DNA of 37,964 nucleotides from an uncultured Oscillospiraceae bacterium (lineage in GTDB: Bacteria > Bacillota > Clostridia > Oscillospirales > Oscillospiraceae), in NCBI GenBank assembly GCA_910578505.1, contig CAJTPV010000031.1, positions 1-37,964 of the forward strand. Reading direction: 5' to 3'. Under the pieces are notes generated by a model, which was given only the letters and a program-made list of their open reading frames with translations, was not told the DNA's origin and ran no database searches. The stretch's first letter is position 1. The number at the start of each line of letters is the position of its first letter. The position numbers were made by a program, and so were the translations under genes. Shown here one piece after another: positions 29,928 to 37,870 of this stretch.

Positions 29928-30847
29928 GAGGACGCTGGAAGCTGCTGCTGGCCGCGGCGCTGTTGTTGCTGGCGCTGGTGGCCAGCGGCGCGCCGGAGGA
30001 CCGGGAGGAGCAGGGGGAGGAGCATCTGCTCTACTTTCTGGCGCCGGAGTCCAGGGCCAGGGGCAGCGACCGGATTCGGGGCTGCCCGCAGCGGCTGGAC
30101 GTGCCGGAGGGCGCGCCGCTGGCGGATACCGCACGGGCCGTTGTGGAGCGGCTGCTGGCGGGGCCGGAGGAGGCGAACGGGCTGCTGAGCCCGCTGCCCG
30201 CCGGCGTGGAGCTGCTGGACCTGGAGATCCGGGACCAGCGGGCCTATGTGGATCTGAGCAGCGGCGTCAACCGGCTCAGCGGGGTGGCGCTGACCATGGC
30301 CGACTACTGCCTGACCCTGTCTCTGACGGAGCTGGACGGCGTCAGCTCCGTGTCCATCACCGCCCAGGGCCGGCGGCTGGGGCAGCAGCCCAAGCAGGTC
30401 TTCTATGAGCGGGACGTGCTGCTGTCCACCATGGACGATGTGCTGCAGACGGTGGAGGTGACGCTGTACTTTCTGGACAGCGCCAACGCCCTGACCGGGG
30501 AGAGCCGGACCATCGAGCTCTACGAGGGCCAGACCCTGGCGGAAAACCTGGCGGCCGCGCTGCTGGAGGGCCCCCACAACCGGGAGCTGAAGCGGGTGCT
30601 GCCGGAGGACTTCCAGATCAACTTTGTACGTATGGAGAGCGGCGTGTGTTATGTGAACATCTCCGCCGCCTCCCTGGCGGCGCTGCCGGAGGACGAGACG
30701 CTGCAGCGGATGATGCTCTGGTCCCTGGCCGACTCCCTGTACTCCATCGACGCCGTGGAGGAGCTGCGGCTGCTGGCGGACGGCGAGGAGCTGACCCACT
30801 TCGGCCTGATCCCCGTGGAGAGCGCCGCCGCCCGCCCTAAGGGGTGA
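29924..30847 (+). CDS. GerMN-domain secreted protein
   Basis: A 307-residue protein with an N-terminal hydrophobic signal (LLLAAALLLLALVASG) but no lipobox cysteine, so it is secreted or anchored by that helix. Two GerMN domains follow: about 60-150 (ARAVVERLLAGPEEANGL, YVDLSSGV, SLTELDGVSSVSI) and about 175-300 (EVTLYFLDSANAL, LAAALLEGPHNRELKRVLP, CYVNIS, YSIDAVEELRLLADGEEL). GerM in Bacillus is a spore cortex and germination factor, and the GerMN fold also occurs in LpqB of the actinobacterial MtrA-MtrB-LpqB operon. The same gene order here (regulator, kinase, GerMN) suggests that it modulates the kinase or cell wall; this is inference. Start overlaps the kinase stop. Confidence 0.88.
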   Translation: MRGRWKLLLAAALLLLALVASGAPEDREEQGEEHLLYFLAPESRARGSDRIRGCPQRLDVPEGAPLADTARAVVERLLAGPEEANGLLSPLPAGVELLDLEIRDQRAYVDLSSGVNRLSGVALTMADYCLTLSLTELDGVSSVSITAQGRRLGQQPKQVFYERDVLLSTMDDVLQTVEVTLYFLDSANALTGESRTIELYEGQTLAENLAAALLEGPHNRELKRVLPEDFQINFVRMESGVCYVNISAASLAALPEDETLQRMMLWSLADSLYSIDAVEELRLLADGEELTHFGLIPVESAAARPKG

Positions 30848-30866
30848 GCCGGAACAGCTGAAATTC

Positions 30867-30875
30867 TGATATAAT
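30867..30875 (+). promoter_or_regulatory. Extended -10 promoter of the MNT-HEPN pair
   Basis: TG at 30867-30868, one base, then a perfect TATAAT (30870-30875); no good -35, as allowed for extended -10 promoters. The start codon is 22 bp downstream. Confidence 0.55.
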
Positions 30876-30897
30876 TTTGACGAAAGGAAGATTTCTT

Positions 30898-31239
30898 ATG
30901 CATTCAAAAACTGAGGTACAAGAAATCATCAACGAATTGTGCATCAAGATGAAGCATCTGTTTCCCCACGACAAAATAGACGCAATTCTTTTTGGCTCCT
31001 ATGCCAGAGAGGATGCGGGTTTAGAATCGGATGTTGATGTGCTGCTGCTTGTAGATGCCTCCAGACAGGATATCCGAGAGCGGAATTGGCAAGTGGGAGA
31101 AATGGCCGCTGATCTGTTGATGAATTATGGGATCGTGGTATCCCCTATTGTGGAGAACCGCAGCTTTTTTCATGCAAATATAGATGCGCTTCCGTTTTTC
31201 AGTAATATCAACAGAGAGGGAGTGCGCATGAGTGCCTGA
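30898..31239 (+). CDS. MNT-domain nucleotidyltransferase, antitoxin-like
   Basis: A 113-residue minimal nucleotidyltransferase. The signature GS-x10-DxD is complete: FGSYAREDAGLESDVDVLLL. In MntA-HepT systems this type of protein neutralises the HEPN toxin by adding AMP groups. Codon use is AT-rich (AAA, GAT, TTT) unlike the GC-rich neighbours, indicating acquisition. The ATG at 30898 follows AAAGGAAG. Its end overlaps the HEPN gene by 8 bp, the usual order for one operon class (antitoxin first here). The function is inferred from the pair. Confidence 0.9.
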   Translation: MHSKTEVQEIINELCIKMKHLFPHDKIDAILFGSYAREDAGLESDVDVLLLVDASRQDIRERNWQVGEMAADLLMNYGIVVSPIVENRSFFHANIDALPFFSNINREGVRMSA

Positions 31240-31633
31240 GATCACAAAGGATGCTTTATCCCGGTACCGGCTGCGGCGAGCGGAGGAAATGTTGGCATCC
31301 GCACAGCGGGAGTTAGCGGCAGGAGATTTTGCTTCAGCAAATAATCGGGCGTACTATGCGATTTTTCATATGATGCGCGCCGTGCTTGCTTTGGACGGAG
31401 AGGATTATAAAAAGCATTCGGCTGTTATTGCCCGGTTCACTCTGAATTATCTTAAAACAGAAATTTTGCCTAGAGAATATAGTAAATTGATAACCAATGC
31501 TTCTCTGATTCGGAATCGAAGCGATTATGAAGACTTCTATATTTGCTCCATTGACGATACGCATTTGTTGCTTTCCGGAGCAAAGGCGTTTTATAAAACG
31601 GTAAGCGAATATGTAGAGAAGCGATATGGGTAA
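31232..31633 (+). CDS. HEPN-domain protein (UPF0332-like), toxin candidate
   Basis: A 133-residue all-helical HEPN protein: YRLRRAEEMLASAQRELAAG, FASANNRAYYAIFHMMRAVL, KKHSAVIARFTLNYLK and ASLIRNRSDYEDFY are typical of the UPF0332 group. The catalytic Arg-x4-6-His motif of RNase-type HEPN toxins is not seen in its standard form: the Arg is followed by NRSDYED, with Tyr and no His, so RNase activity is uncertain. The start is a GTG at 31232 with GAGAGGGAG upstream; no ATG is suitable. AT-rich composition and a strong terminator after it mark the pair as a self-contained acquired module. Confidence 0.88.
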   Translation: MPEITKDALSRYRLRRAEEMLASAQRELAAGDFASANNRAYYAIFHMMRAVLALDGEDYKKHSAVIARFTLNYLKTEILPREYSKLITNASLIRNRSDYEDFYICSIDDTHLLLSGAKAFYKTVSEYVEKRYG

Positions 31634-31666
31634 ATTTTATACCCGCCGTCCCACATAAAAATAGCG

Positions 31667-31710
31667 AAAAACGCACAGGAGGGTCAAGACAAGACTTCCT
31701 GTGCGTTTTT
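31667..31710 (+). terminator. Intrinsic terminator of the MNT-HEPN operon
   Basis: AAAAACGCACAGGA pairs with TCCTGTGCGTTTTT (31667-31680 and 31697-31710) around a 16-base loop, ending in T's. Confidence 0.88.
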
Positions 31711-31917
31711 ATACGCGCGGTGGGTACGATTTACCGGCATCATAGGAGGGCATGTTCCCTTTCGGAGGGACCCCTCCACCGCAAGCGGTCCCCCTCCCCT
31801 TTCAGGGGAGGTTTTCCAAAGGAGAAGGGAAAAAGGCTCCCCTGAAAGGGGAGCTGGCACGCGAAGCGTGACTGAGGGGTTCCCGCATTCTGGCACATCT
31901 TTTCGCCCGCGAGTATA
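31710..31917 (+). repeat. Interspersed palindromic repeat, copy 2 (most complete)
   Basis: The 116-bp core (31769-31884) matches copy 1 with only a few changes. The outer edges look like short imperfect inverted ends: TATACGCGCGG at 31710 and, on the other strand, TATACTCGCGGG ending at 31917. The right flank (31885-31917) is shared with copy 3. The element lies between the acquired toxin-antitoxin pair and the core operon at 31954-36768. No ORF of note. Confidence 0.8.
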
Positions 31918-31953
31918 AAAAAATCCAAATTGTCTGCGGGGGCGGCACGCCTC

Positions 31954-32682
31954 TCACTGCACCCGGGTCCGCAATTCCCGCAGGGTCACCGCATAGGCCT
32001 CCTGCTCGTGGGGCAGCACGGGCAGCGCCTCCGGCGCATCCCAGCCCCGCAGTGCGAACAGCCGGCGGATCACCAGGTCTGTAAACGCCGGATTTTTCAC
32101 CAGAACCGGCCCGGTCATATGGGTGGCAAACACATTGCCGGACACATAGCCCTCCGGGCCATGTTCCGCCTCATTGCCAAATCCCAACTCCAAAGAGTTG
32201 AACAGCGGTGATATAATACCCTCCGTTGTGCTGCACTTGTTCATAAAGCCAACAGCGGGGGCGTCCCACAGCGCAGGCGCGGCGATGACGTCCACCGGGA
32301 CCCGCTTTTCCGTCTCCACAGTGGTATACTCCGCCAGCCCCAGGCCGGGCCAGACCTTCCCCGCCGCGTCCGTCACAGACGCCCCCAGCAGCGCCATGGC
32401 GTTTCCGGTAAAGAGGAGCACCGCCCCCCGCTCTGCGGCAGCTTTTACTTCACTGGCATAGGGCGTCAGGGCGGTCAGCGCGGCCTTCTGCCGGCGCTCC
32501 GTGCCCGCGCCCATGTAGATCATGTCCGCCGTGCGGAAGTCCGGCGTATCCTCCGGCGCTGCGGTTTCCACCGCCGTCTGTACGCCCATCACCCCCAGGT
32601 GCCGGCGCAGGACAGCGAGATTGGCATATTCTCCATACAAATTCATCAGATCAGGATACAGATGCAGAATGTTCAGTTCCAT
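31954..32682 (-). CDS. GatD-like glutamine amidotransferase homologue lacking active-site residues
   Basis: A 242-residue homologue of GatD, which feeds ammonia to MurT for amidation of lipid II D-glutamate. The fold markers fit (LNILHLYPDLMNLYGEYANL, MIYMGAGTE, GLGLAEYTTVE, GPVLVKNP). However, where GatD has the nucleophile Cys in ICGGxQ, this protein reads LLFTGNAMALLG, with Thr92 in place of Cys, and the HGP histidine is replaced by Thr190 (HMTGP, with His188 two residues earlier). Glutaminase activity is therefore unlikely. It is the last gene of the operon, 12 bp after murT, so it is still paired with its partner. The ATG at 32682 follows AAGGGGGCGC. It may be a structural subunit or an ammonia-dependent variant. 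Confidence 0.85.
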   Translation of the reverse strand: MELNILHLYPDLMNLYGEYANLAVLRRHLGVMGVQTAVETAAPEDTPDFRTADMIYMGAGTERRQKAALTALTPYASEVKAAAERGAVLLFTGNAMALLGASVTDAAGKVWPGLGLAEYTTVETEKRVPVDVIAAPALWDAPAVGFMNKCSTTEGIISPLFNSLELGFGNEAEHGPEGYVSGNVFATHMTGPVLVKNPAFTDLVIRRLFALRGWDAPEALPVLPHEQEAYAVTLRELRTRVQ

Positions 32683-32694
32683 CAAAGCGCCCCC

Positions 32695-34023
32695 TTATTG
32701 CTCCCGCTGAACCAGGTTCAGCAGCTTATCCCGGTCGGAAAAGCAGGTCACCACATACAGCGGCCCGCCGCCGTCCTGCTTCAGCGCCTCCGCGGCCTGG
32801 GGCACCGTGTCAAAGCAGGCCACCTTTTCCGCCGGTACGCCGGTGTAGTCAAACCGCAGCGCCAGGTCGTTGACATACTTCCCGCACAGCAGCACCCGCT
32901 TCACCTGCGGGCAGTCCAGCAGGTCAAAGTCAATGTCCCACAGCCAGCTGGTCTCCCCGGTGAAATACTTCCGGCTGATGGCGTCCACAATGATCAGGAC
33001 CTCACAGTCCTGCTTTGCGTCCCGGATATACCCCAGATTGGTGTCATAGGCCACGGAGTTTTCGTGCTTGCTGGTCAGCAGCGTCCCGTGGTGCTCCCCC
33101 AGAGTGAAGCGGACCATGCGCCCGTTTTTCAGAATATAGTTGTTGATGACCGAGGCCGTTACTGCCGGCTCCGCCCCAGCCAGGGCGCACACAGACCACG
33201 CCGCCAGGATATTGTACACATTGTAGATGCTGCGGAAGGCCAGCGCAATCTCCGTCTGCCCGTCGATGGTCAGCCTTCCGGCGTCCAAATCCAGGGCCGT
33301 GACCGCAAAATCCGGCGTATGCCGCTCATGTCCGCAGACAGGACAGCGGTAGTGGCCGATGTGGTGGTAGTGGCGGCAGGTATACGCCATCTTCCCGCAG
33401 CACACCGGGCACCGGGCGCCGTCGTCATACGCGCCCCTAGGCCGGTCCGTGCTGACAGAGCACCGCTCCAGGCCGAACCACTTCACCTTCTCGTGCCCCC
33501 TGGCGAAGCAGGACACCAGCGGGTCGTCCGCATTCAGGACCAGGGTGGTGTCCGGGTGGATAGCCGGGACGATGGCGTCATAGACCCACTCCGGGTGGCC
33601 GTTGCGGGTGAGCTGGTCCCGGTACAGGTTGGTGATCACAAAGTGGGTGGGGTGGAACCACCGGAAGGAGAGCCGGGCATACCGCTCGTCGCTCTCCAGC
33701 AGCAGCACATCCCCCCGCATTTTCCCGCCCAGGGAGCTGCTGCAGAGGATCAGCGTGGCAACGCCCTCGATCTGGTTGGAGCCCTCCGCGTTGTAGACCA
33801 CGTTCTTCCCGCTTTTGCGCAGGATGGCCGCAATCATCTCCACGGTGGACGTCTTGCCGTTGCTGCCGGTGACGGCAATGATATAGGGCGGCAGCGTCAC
33901 CCGGCTCAGAATATCCGGGCAGATTTTCAGCGCGTACTGCCCCGGCAGGGAGCTCCCCTTCCCCACCAGCTTCCCGATAAAACGCAGCAGCTTACAGACA
34001 ACGATGGCCAAAAACACTCTCAT
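32695..34023 (-). CDS. murT: MurT, lipid II isoglutaminyl synthase ligase subunit
   Basis: A 442-residue Mur-ligase-type enzyme. A hydrophobic N-terminal stretch (VFLAIVVCKLLRFIGKLVG) precedes the P-loop TGSNGKTST at about 52-60. The central domain has SDERYARLSFRWFHP, NLYRDQLTRNG and a Cys4 zinc ribbon (CPVCCGKM ... YRCPVCGHE, about 205-235), characteristic of MurT. The C-terminal DUF1727 domain (about 310-440) has NPxx-like NLGYIRDAKQ, LIIVDAISRKYFTGETSWLWD and a closing TCFSDRDKLL. It amidates the D-glutamate of lipid II at the cytosolic membrane face using ammonia from GatD. It sits between mnmG and the gatD-like gene with 12-15 bp gaps. Confidence 0.94.
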   Translation of the reverse strand: MRVFLAIVVCKLLRFIGKLVGKGSSLPGQYALKICPDILSRVTLPPYIIAVTGSNGKTSTVEMIAAILRKSGKNVVYNAEGSNQIEGVATLILCSSSLGGKMRGDVLLLESDERYARLSFRWFHPTHFVITNLYRDQLTRNGHPEWVYDAIVPAIHPDTTLVLNADDPLVSCFARGHEKVKWFGLERCSVSTDRPRGAYDDGARCPVCCGKMAYTCRHYHHIGHYRCPVCGHERHTPDFAVTALDLDAGRLTIDGQTEIALAFRSIYNVYNILAAWSVCALAGAEPAVTASVINNYILKNGRMVRFTLGEHHGTLLTSKHENSVAYDTNLGYIRDAKQDCEVLIIVDAISRKYFTGETSWLWDIDFDLLDCPQVKRVLLCGKYVNDLALRFDYTGVPAEKVACFDTVPQAAEALKQDGGGPLYVVTCFSDRDKLLNLVQREQ

Positions 34024-34038
34024 GGCAAAATTTCCCCC

Positions 34039-35907
34039 CTATGGTTTTTCCAGATAGATCATCAGCGCCGCCACATCCGCCGGCGACACGCCGGAAATCC
34101 GCCCCGCCTGCCCGATGTTCAATGGCCGGACGGCGTTCAGCTTCTCCCGCGCCTCCAGGCGCAGGCCCTGGATGGCGGCGTAGTCCAGCTCCGGCGGCAG
34201 GGCCCGGCCCTCCATGCGCCGCAGCTCCTCCACCTCCTGCAGCTGGCGCTGGATATATCCAGCGTACTTGATGGATATTTCCACCTGCTCCGCCACATCC
34301 GGCGGCAGCGGCGGCCTGTCCGGGTCAAAGGGGGCCAGGTCAGCGTACCGGACCTCCGGGCGGCGCAGCAGCGCCGCCAGAGGCGCGCCGTCGGAGACGG
34401 GCGCGGTGCCGTGCCGGGCCAGAAAGTCGTTCAGCGCCGGCGTGGGCGGCACGCCCTTTGCGGCGAGACGCCGGACCTCCCGGTCCACCTGGGCGTACTT
34501 CTCCTCCACCCGCCGCAGCCGCTCATCCGATACGAGGCCAATGCGGTGGCCCACAGGACACAGCCGCTGGTCGGCGTTGTCCTGCCGCAGCAGGAGGCGG
34601 TACTCGCTCCGGCTGGTCATCATTCGGTAGGGCTCATTGGTGCCCTTGGTCACCAGATCGTCGATCAGCGTGCCGATATAGGACTCCCCCCTGGATAAGA
34701 TCAGCGGTTCCCCGCCGCTCTGGGCCAGCGCCGCGTTCACCCCGGCCATAAAGCCCTGCACCGCCGCCTCCTCATAGCCGGAGGAGCCGCAGAACTGCCC
34801 CGCGCCGTACAGGCCGGGAATTTTTTTGCTCTCCAGCGTGGGCCGCAGCTCCAGCGGGTCGATGCAGTCGTACTCAATGGCGTAGGCCGGGCGCATCATC
34901 TCCGCCCGCTCCAGCCCGGCGATGGTGCGGAGCATTTTCAGCTGCACCTCCTCCGGCATGGCGGAGGAAAAGCCCTGGATATACAGCTCCTCCGTATCCA
35001 GACCCATTGGCTCAATAAACAGCTGGTGCCGGGGCTTGTCCGCGAAGCGGGTCACCTTCGTCTCGATGGACGGGCAGTACCGGGGCCCCACGCCCTCAAT
35101 CACGCCGCTGTGCATGGGGGAGCGGTCCAGGTTCTCCCGGATCACCCGGTGGGTCTCCTCGTTGGTATAGGTGAGATAGCACACCGCCCGGTTGACCGGC
35201 GGCTCCCTGGTCTCAAAGGAGAAGGGCATGGTCCGGCTGTCCCCCTCCTGGAGCTCCATTCGGGAGAAATCCACGCTGCGGGCATTGACCCTGGGCGGGG
35301 TGCCGGTCTTGAACCGCCGGAGGGACAGGCCCATATCCACCAGGCAGTCCGTCAGCGCCCCGGCGGCGAACATACCGTCCGGCCCCCCCTCCCGGACGCA
35401 CTCGCCCACAATGGTCCGGCCATTGAGGTACGTCCCGGAGCACACGATGGCGGCCTTGACGGCGAACACGGCCCCGGTCTGCAGGACCACATGGCTGACC
35501 GCGCCGTCCGTGAGGCGGATCTCCGTCACCTCGCCCTGCCGCACCACCAGGTTCTCCTGCCGCTCCAGGGTGTGCTTCATCACCTGCTGATAATGCCGCC
35601 GGTCCGCCTGGGCCCGCAGGCTGTGGACCGCCGGGCCCTTCCCCCGGTTCAGCAGCCGGTACTGGATGCAGGCCGCGTCGGCGGCCCGGGCCATTTCGCC
35701 CCCCAGGGCGTCCAGCTCCCGGACCAGGTGGCCCTTGCCGGTGCCGCCGATGGCGGGGTTGCAGGGCATGTTGCCCACCGCGTCCAGGTTGATGGTAAAG
35801 CAGATGGTTTTCCGCCCCAGCCGGGCGGCGGCCAGGGCGGCCTCAATGCCCGCGTGGCCCGCGCCGATGACGGCGATATCAAATTGTCCAGCCAGAAATT
35901 CTCTCAT
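34039..35907 (-). CDS. mnmG: tRNA uridine-5-carboxymethylaminomethyl modification enzyme MnmG
   Basis: A 622-residue MnmG (GidA), the FAD-dependent partner of MnmE in modifying the wobble uridine of tRNA. The dinucleotide-binding motif is DIAVIGAGHAGIEAALAAARLG, followed by NMPCNPAIGGTGKGHLVREL, LNRGKGPAVHSLRAQADR, GYIxx-type catalytic YCPSIETKV, GLDTEELYIQGFSSAMPEEVQ, GQFCGSSGYEEAAVQG and MMTSRSEYRLLLRQDNAD. Length is standard. The ATG at 35907 has a weak upstream site, but the gene starts only 6 bp after the metallophosphoesterase stop, so translational coupling is likely. Unlike the common mnmE-mnmG-rsmG arrangement, its neighbours here are cell-wall genes. Confidence 0.97.
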   Translation of the reverse strand: MREFLAGQFDIAVIGAGHAGIEAALAAARLGRKTICFTINLDAVGNMPCNPAIGGTGKGHLVRELDALGGEMARAADAACIQYRLLNRGKGPAVHSLRAQADRRHYQQVMKHTLERQENLVVRQGEVTEIRLTDGAVSHVVLQTGAVFAVKAAIVCSGTYLNGRTIVGECVREGGPDGMFAAGALTDCLVDMGLSLRRFKTGTPPRVNARSVDFSRMELQEGDSRTMPFSFETREPPVNRAVCYLTYTNEETHRVIRENLDRSPMHSGVIEGVGPRYCPSIETKVTRFADKPRHQLFIEPMGLDTEELYIQGFSSAMPEEVQLKMLRTIAGLERAEMMRPAYAIEYDCIDPLELRPTLESKKIPGLYGAGQFCGSSGYEEAAVQGFMAGVNAALAQSGGEPLILSRGESYIGTLIDDLVTKGTNEPYRMMTSRSEYRLLLRQDNADQRLCPVGHRIGLVSDERLRRVEEKYAQVDREVRRLAAKGVPPTPALNDFLARHGTAPVSDGAPLAALLRRPEVRYADLAPFDPDRPPLPPDVAEQVEISIKYAGYIQRQLQEVEELRRMEGRALPPELDYAAIQGLRLEAREKLNAVRPLNIGQAGRISGVSPADVAALMIYLEKP

Positions 35908-35913
35908 AGGGGA

Positions 35914-36768
35914 TCATTCTTTCTCTAAAGTCAGCACCACCAGCTGCGGGCGGTTGAACAGCCGGAAGCTGCGACCGGAGTTGCCCAGCCCGCGGGAGAC
36001 AAACACGTCGCGGTCGTTGGCCTCATAGAACCCGGCGGTGTAGGAGGGGAACAGCGTCCGCTCCACGCTGATGAGGCCGTCGGTAAAGGGCAGGCGGATC
36101 ATGCCGCCGTGGCCGTGGCCGGAGATGACCAGGTCCGCCCCCAGGGCGCTGTATTCCTTCTCAAAGTAGTTGTTGCGGTGGGCCAGGAGCATCCAGAACC
36201 CGCCGTTTGCCGCCGCCCTGACCTCCTCCGCCACAGTTTCGGGGGACTTCTGGTCTGCGAAGCCGTTGGGGTCGTCGATGCCCGCCAGGAGGATGCTGCC
36301 GCCGCCCCGCTCCAGGGTGACGAAGTCGTTGGTCAGCACGGTGACCCCCGCCTCCGTCAGCTCCCGCTTCAGGCCCCGCACATCCGGAAACGCCCACTCG
36401 TGGTTGCCGGTGACAAAGTAGGTGGGAGCGATCTCCCCCAGGGCCCGGCCCAGGGAGATGGTGTAGCTCCGGGGCGTCTTCCGATAGCGGTCCTGGATAT
36501 CGCCGGTGAGGAAAATGAAGTCCGGCTCCTGTTTGGCCACAGCGGCGATGAGGGTCTCGTTGTCCGCCCCGAACTCCGCCCCGTGGAGGTCCGACAGCTG
36601 CACGATGGTACACCCGTCAAAGCCCTCCGGCAGGCGGGGGGAGGCGTAGGTGAACGATTCTGTCTGGAGGGAGTGGTTGCTCCAGTGGAAGAAGGCAGCG
36701 CACAGGACCGCCAGCAGCAGGAGCCGGAAGATCGGTGAAGCGCCGCGCCGGCGGCAACGGGTAGCCAT
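35914..36768 (-). CDS. Membrane-anchored metallophosphoesterase (YkuE-like)
   Basis: A 284-residue calcineurin-like phosphoesterase with an N-terminal membrane anchor (FRLLLLAVLCAAFFHW). Metal-binding motifs occur in order: VQLSDLHGAEFG, IFLTGDIQD, YFVTGNHEWAF, MLLAHRNNYF and VISGHGHGGMIRLPF. The family (YkuE / YaeI type) includes phospholipid pyrophosphatases and uncharacterised hydrolases; the catalytic domain probably faces outward. The ATG at 36768 has AAGAGGCGC upstream; an in-frame ATG at 36816 lies in the promoter and is rejected. It is the first gene of the mnmG-murT-gatD operon. Confidence 0.9.
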   Translation of the reverse strand: MATRCRRRGASPIFRLLLLAVLCAAFFHWSNHSLQTESFTYASPRLPEGFDGCTIVQLSDLHGAEFGADNETLIAAVAKQEPDFIFLTGDIQDRYRKTPRSYTISLGRALGEIAPTYFVTGNHEWAFPDVRGLKRELTEAGVTVLTNDFVTLERGGGSILLAGIDDPNGFADQKSPETVAEEVRAAANGGFWMLLAHRNNYFEKEYSALGADLVISGHGHGGMIRLPFTDGLISVERTLFPSYTAGFYEANDRDVFVSRGLGNSGRSFRLFNRPQLVVLTLEKE

Positions 36769-36806
36769 GATTTGCGCCTCTTTTCTGTATAAAGTCGTCG
36801 GACGAT

Positions 36807-36835
36807 AGTATAGCACGTTTATCCTGTCAAACCAA
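36807..36835 (-). promoter_or_regulatory. Promoter of the metallophosphoesterase-mnmG-murT-gatD operon
   Basis: On the minus strand TTGGTT (36830-36835) and TATACT (36807-36812) are 17 bases apart. Confidence 0.7.
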
Positions 36836-36874
36836 GAGTTTTTTCCACAAACAGCGGCGCTCTCTCAGCCTCTG

Positions 36875-37738
36875 TCAGTGCATATGGCTGAAAATCAGCG
36901 CCATGCCCAGCAGCATGCCCAGCATGGTGGCCCCGCCGGACAGCTTGTGCTGCCACAGGTTCTCCGCCTCCGGCAGCAGCTCGCCGAAGACGACGTACAG
37001 CATGGCCCCCGCCGCGAAGCTCAGCGCCGTGCCCAGCAGCGCCCCGTTCATGGCCCCCACGGAGTAGCCCAGCAGGGCCCCCAGGATGGTGGGCAGGCCG
37101 CTGACCGCCGCCACGCCAATGGCCCCCGCCGGCTTGGACCCGCCTGTCAGCAGCGGCGCGGCGATGGACATGCCCTCCGGGATATTGTGCAGCCCGATGA
37201 TCAGCGCCGCCAGCACGCCGCCGTGCCACCCGCCCTGGGCGGACCCGGCAAAGGTGGCCCCGATGGCCATACCCACCGGCATATTATGCAGCGCCACTGC
37301 CGCCGCCAGCACCAGTCCGGCGGTGTGCAGGGTGTGGTGGCCGCAGGCGCACATCTCGCCGTTGTCATAGCCCAGGTGTCCCGCTTCGTGGTGATGCTCA
37401 TGATGCTCATGGTGGTCATGATGATCGTGGTGGTCATGGCTGTCCCCATGGCTGTGGCTGTGGTGGGCCCGCTTGTCGATCCAGCAGTTGAGCAGGTACG
37501 TACAGAGGTACCCCATGACCAGCCAGCACAGGACGGGAACAAGGTGGCTGTCCTCCATGGCGTCGGCCACCAGGTCAAAGCACACCACGCTGAGGATGAT
37601 GCCGGAGGTGAAGCGCAGCAGCAGGCTCACCGTCCTGTCCGATGGGCTGTGGACCGCCGCCGCCAGCACGCCGCCCAGGGCCAGGCCGCCCACGCCGGTC
37701 AGCGCGGTGATGCAAAAAATGGTTGTATACATATCCAT
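36875..37738 (-). CDS. ZIP-family divalent metal transporter
   Basis: A 287-residue membrane protein with about eight helices. The metal-site helices carry HNMPVGMAIGATF (His151) and GLHNIPEGMSIAAPL (His184), the binuclear site of ZIP transporters. The cytosolic loop between TM3 and TM4 (residues 92-121) is almost purely His and Asp/Glu, about 20 His, a likely zinc-binding sensor or buffer. Zinc or iron import is the family role; the direction and metal are inferred. The ATG at 37738 follows AGGAGCTTCCCC. A near-consensus promoter lies at 37777-37805. Confidence 0.93.
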   Translation of the reverse strand: MDMYTTIFCITALTGVGGLALGGVLAAAVHSPSDRTVSLLLRFTSGIILSVVCFDLVADAMEDSHLVPVLCWLVMGYLCTYLLNCWIDKRAHHSHSHGDSHDHHDHHDHHEHHEHHHEAGHLGYDNGEMCACGHHTLHTAGLVLAAAVALHNMPVGMAIGATFAGSAQGGWHGGVLAALIIGLHNIPEGMSIAAPLLTGGSKPAGAIGVAAVSGLPTILGALLGYSVGAMNGALLGTALSFAAGAMLYVVFGELLPEAENLWQHKLSGGATMLGMLLGMALIFSHMH

Positions 37739-37776
37739 GGGGAAGCTCCTGTCCGTAATGTAAATTTCAGCTTTTC

Positions 37777-37805
37777 AGTATAACTATGCCCGGTATAAAA
37801 GTCAA
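37777..37805 (-). promoter_or_regulatory. Promoter of the ZIP transporter gene
   Basis: On the minus strand TTGACT (37800-37805) and TATACT (37777-37782) are 17 bases apart. Confidence 0.75.
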
Positions 37806-37870
37806 GCCCTGGGAAAGCGTCCGCAGTGATCTTTTGTGCCGGGACGGGTATATCCGCCAAAATATCTGTT

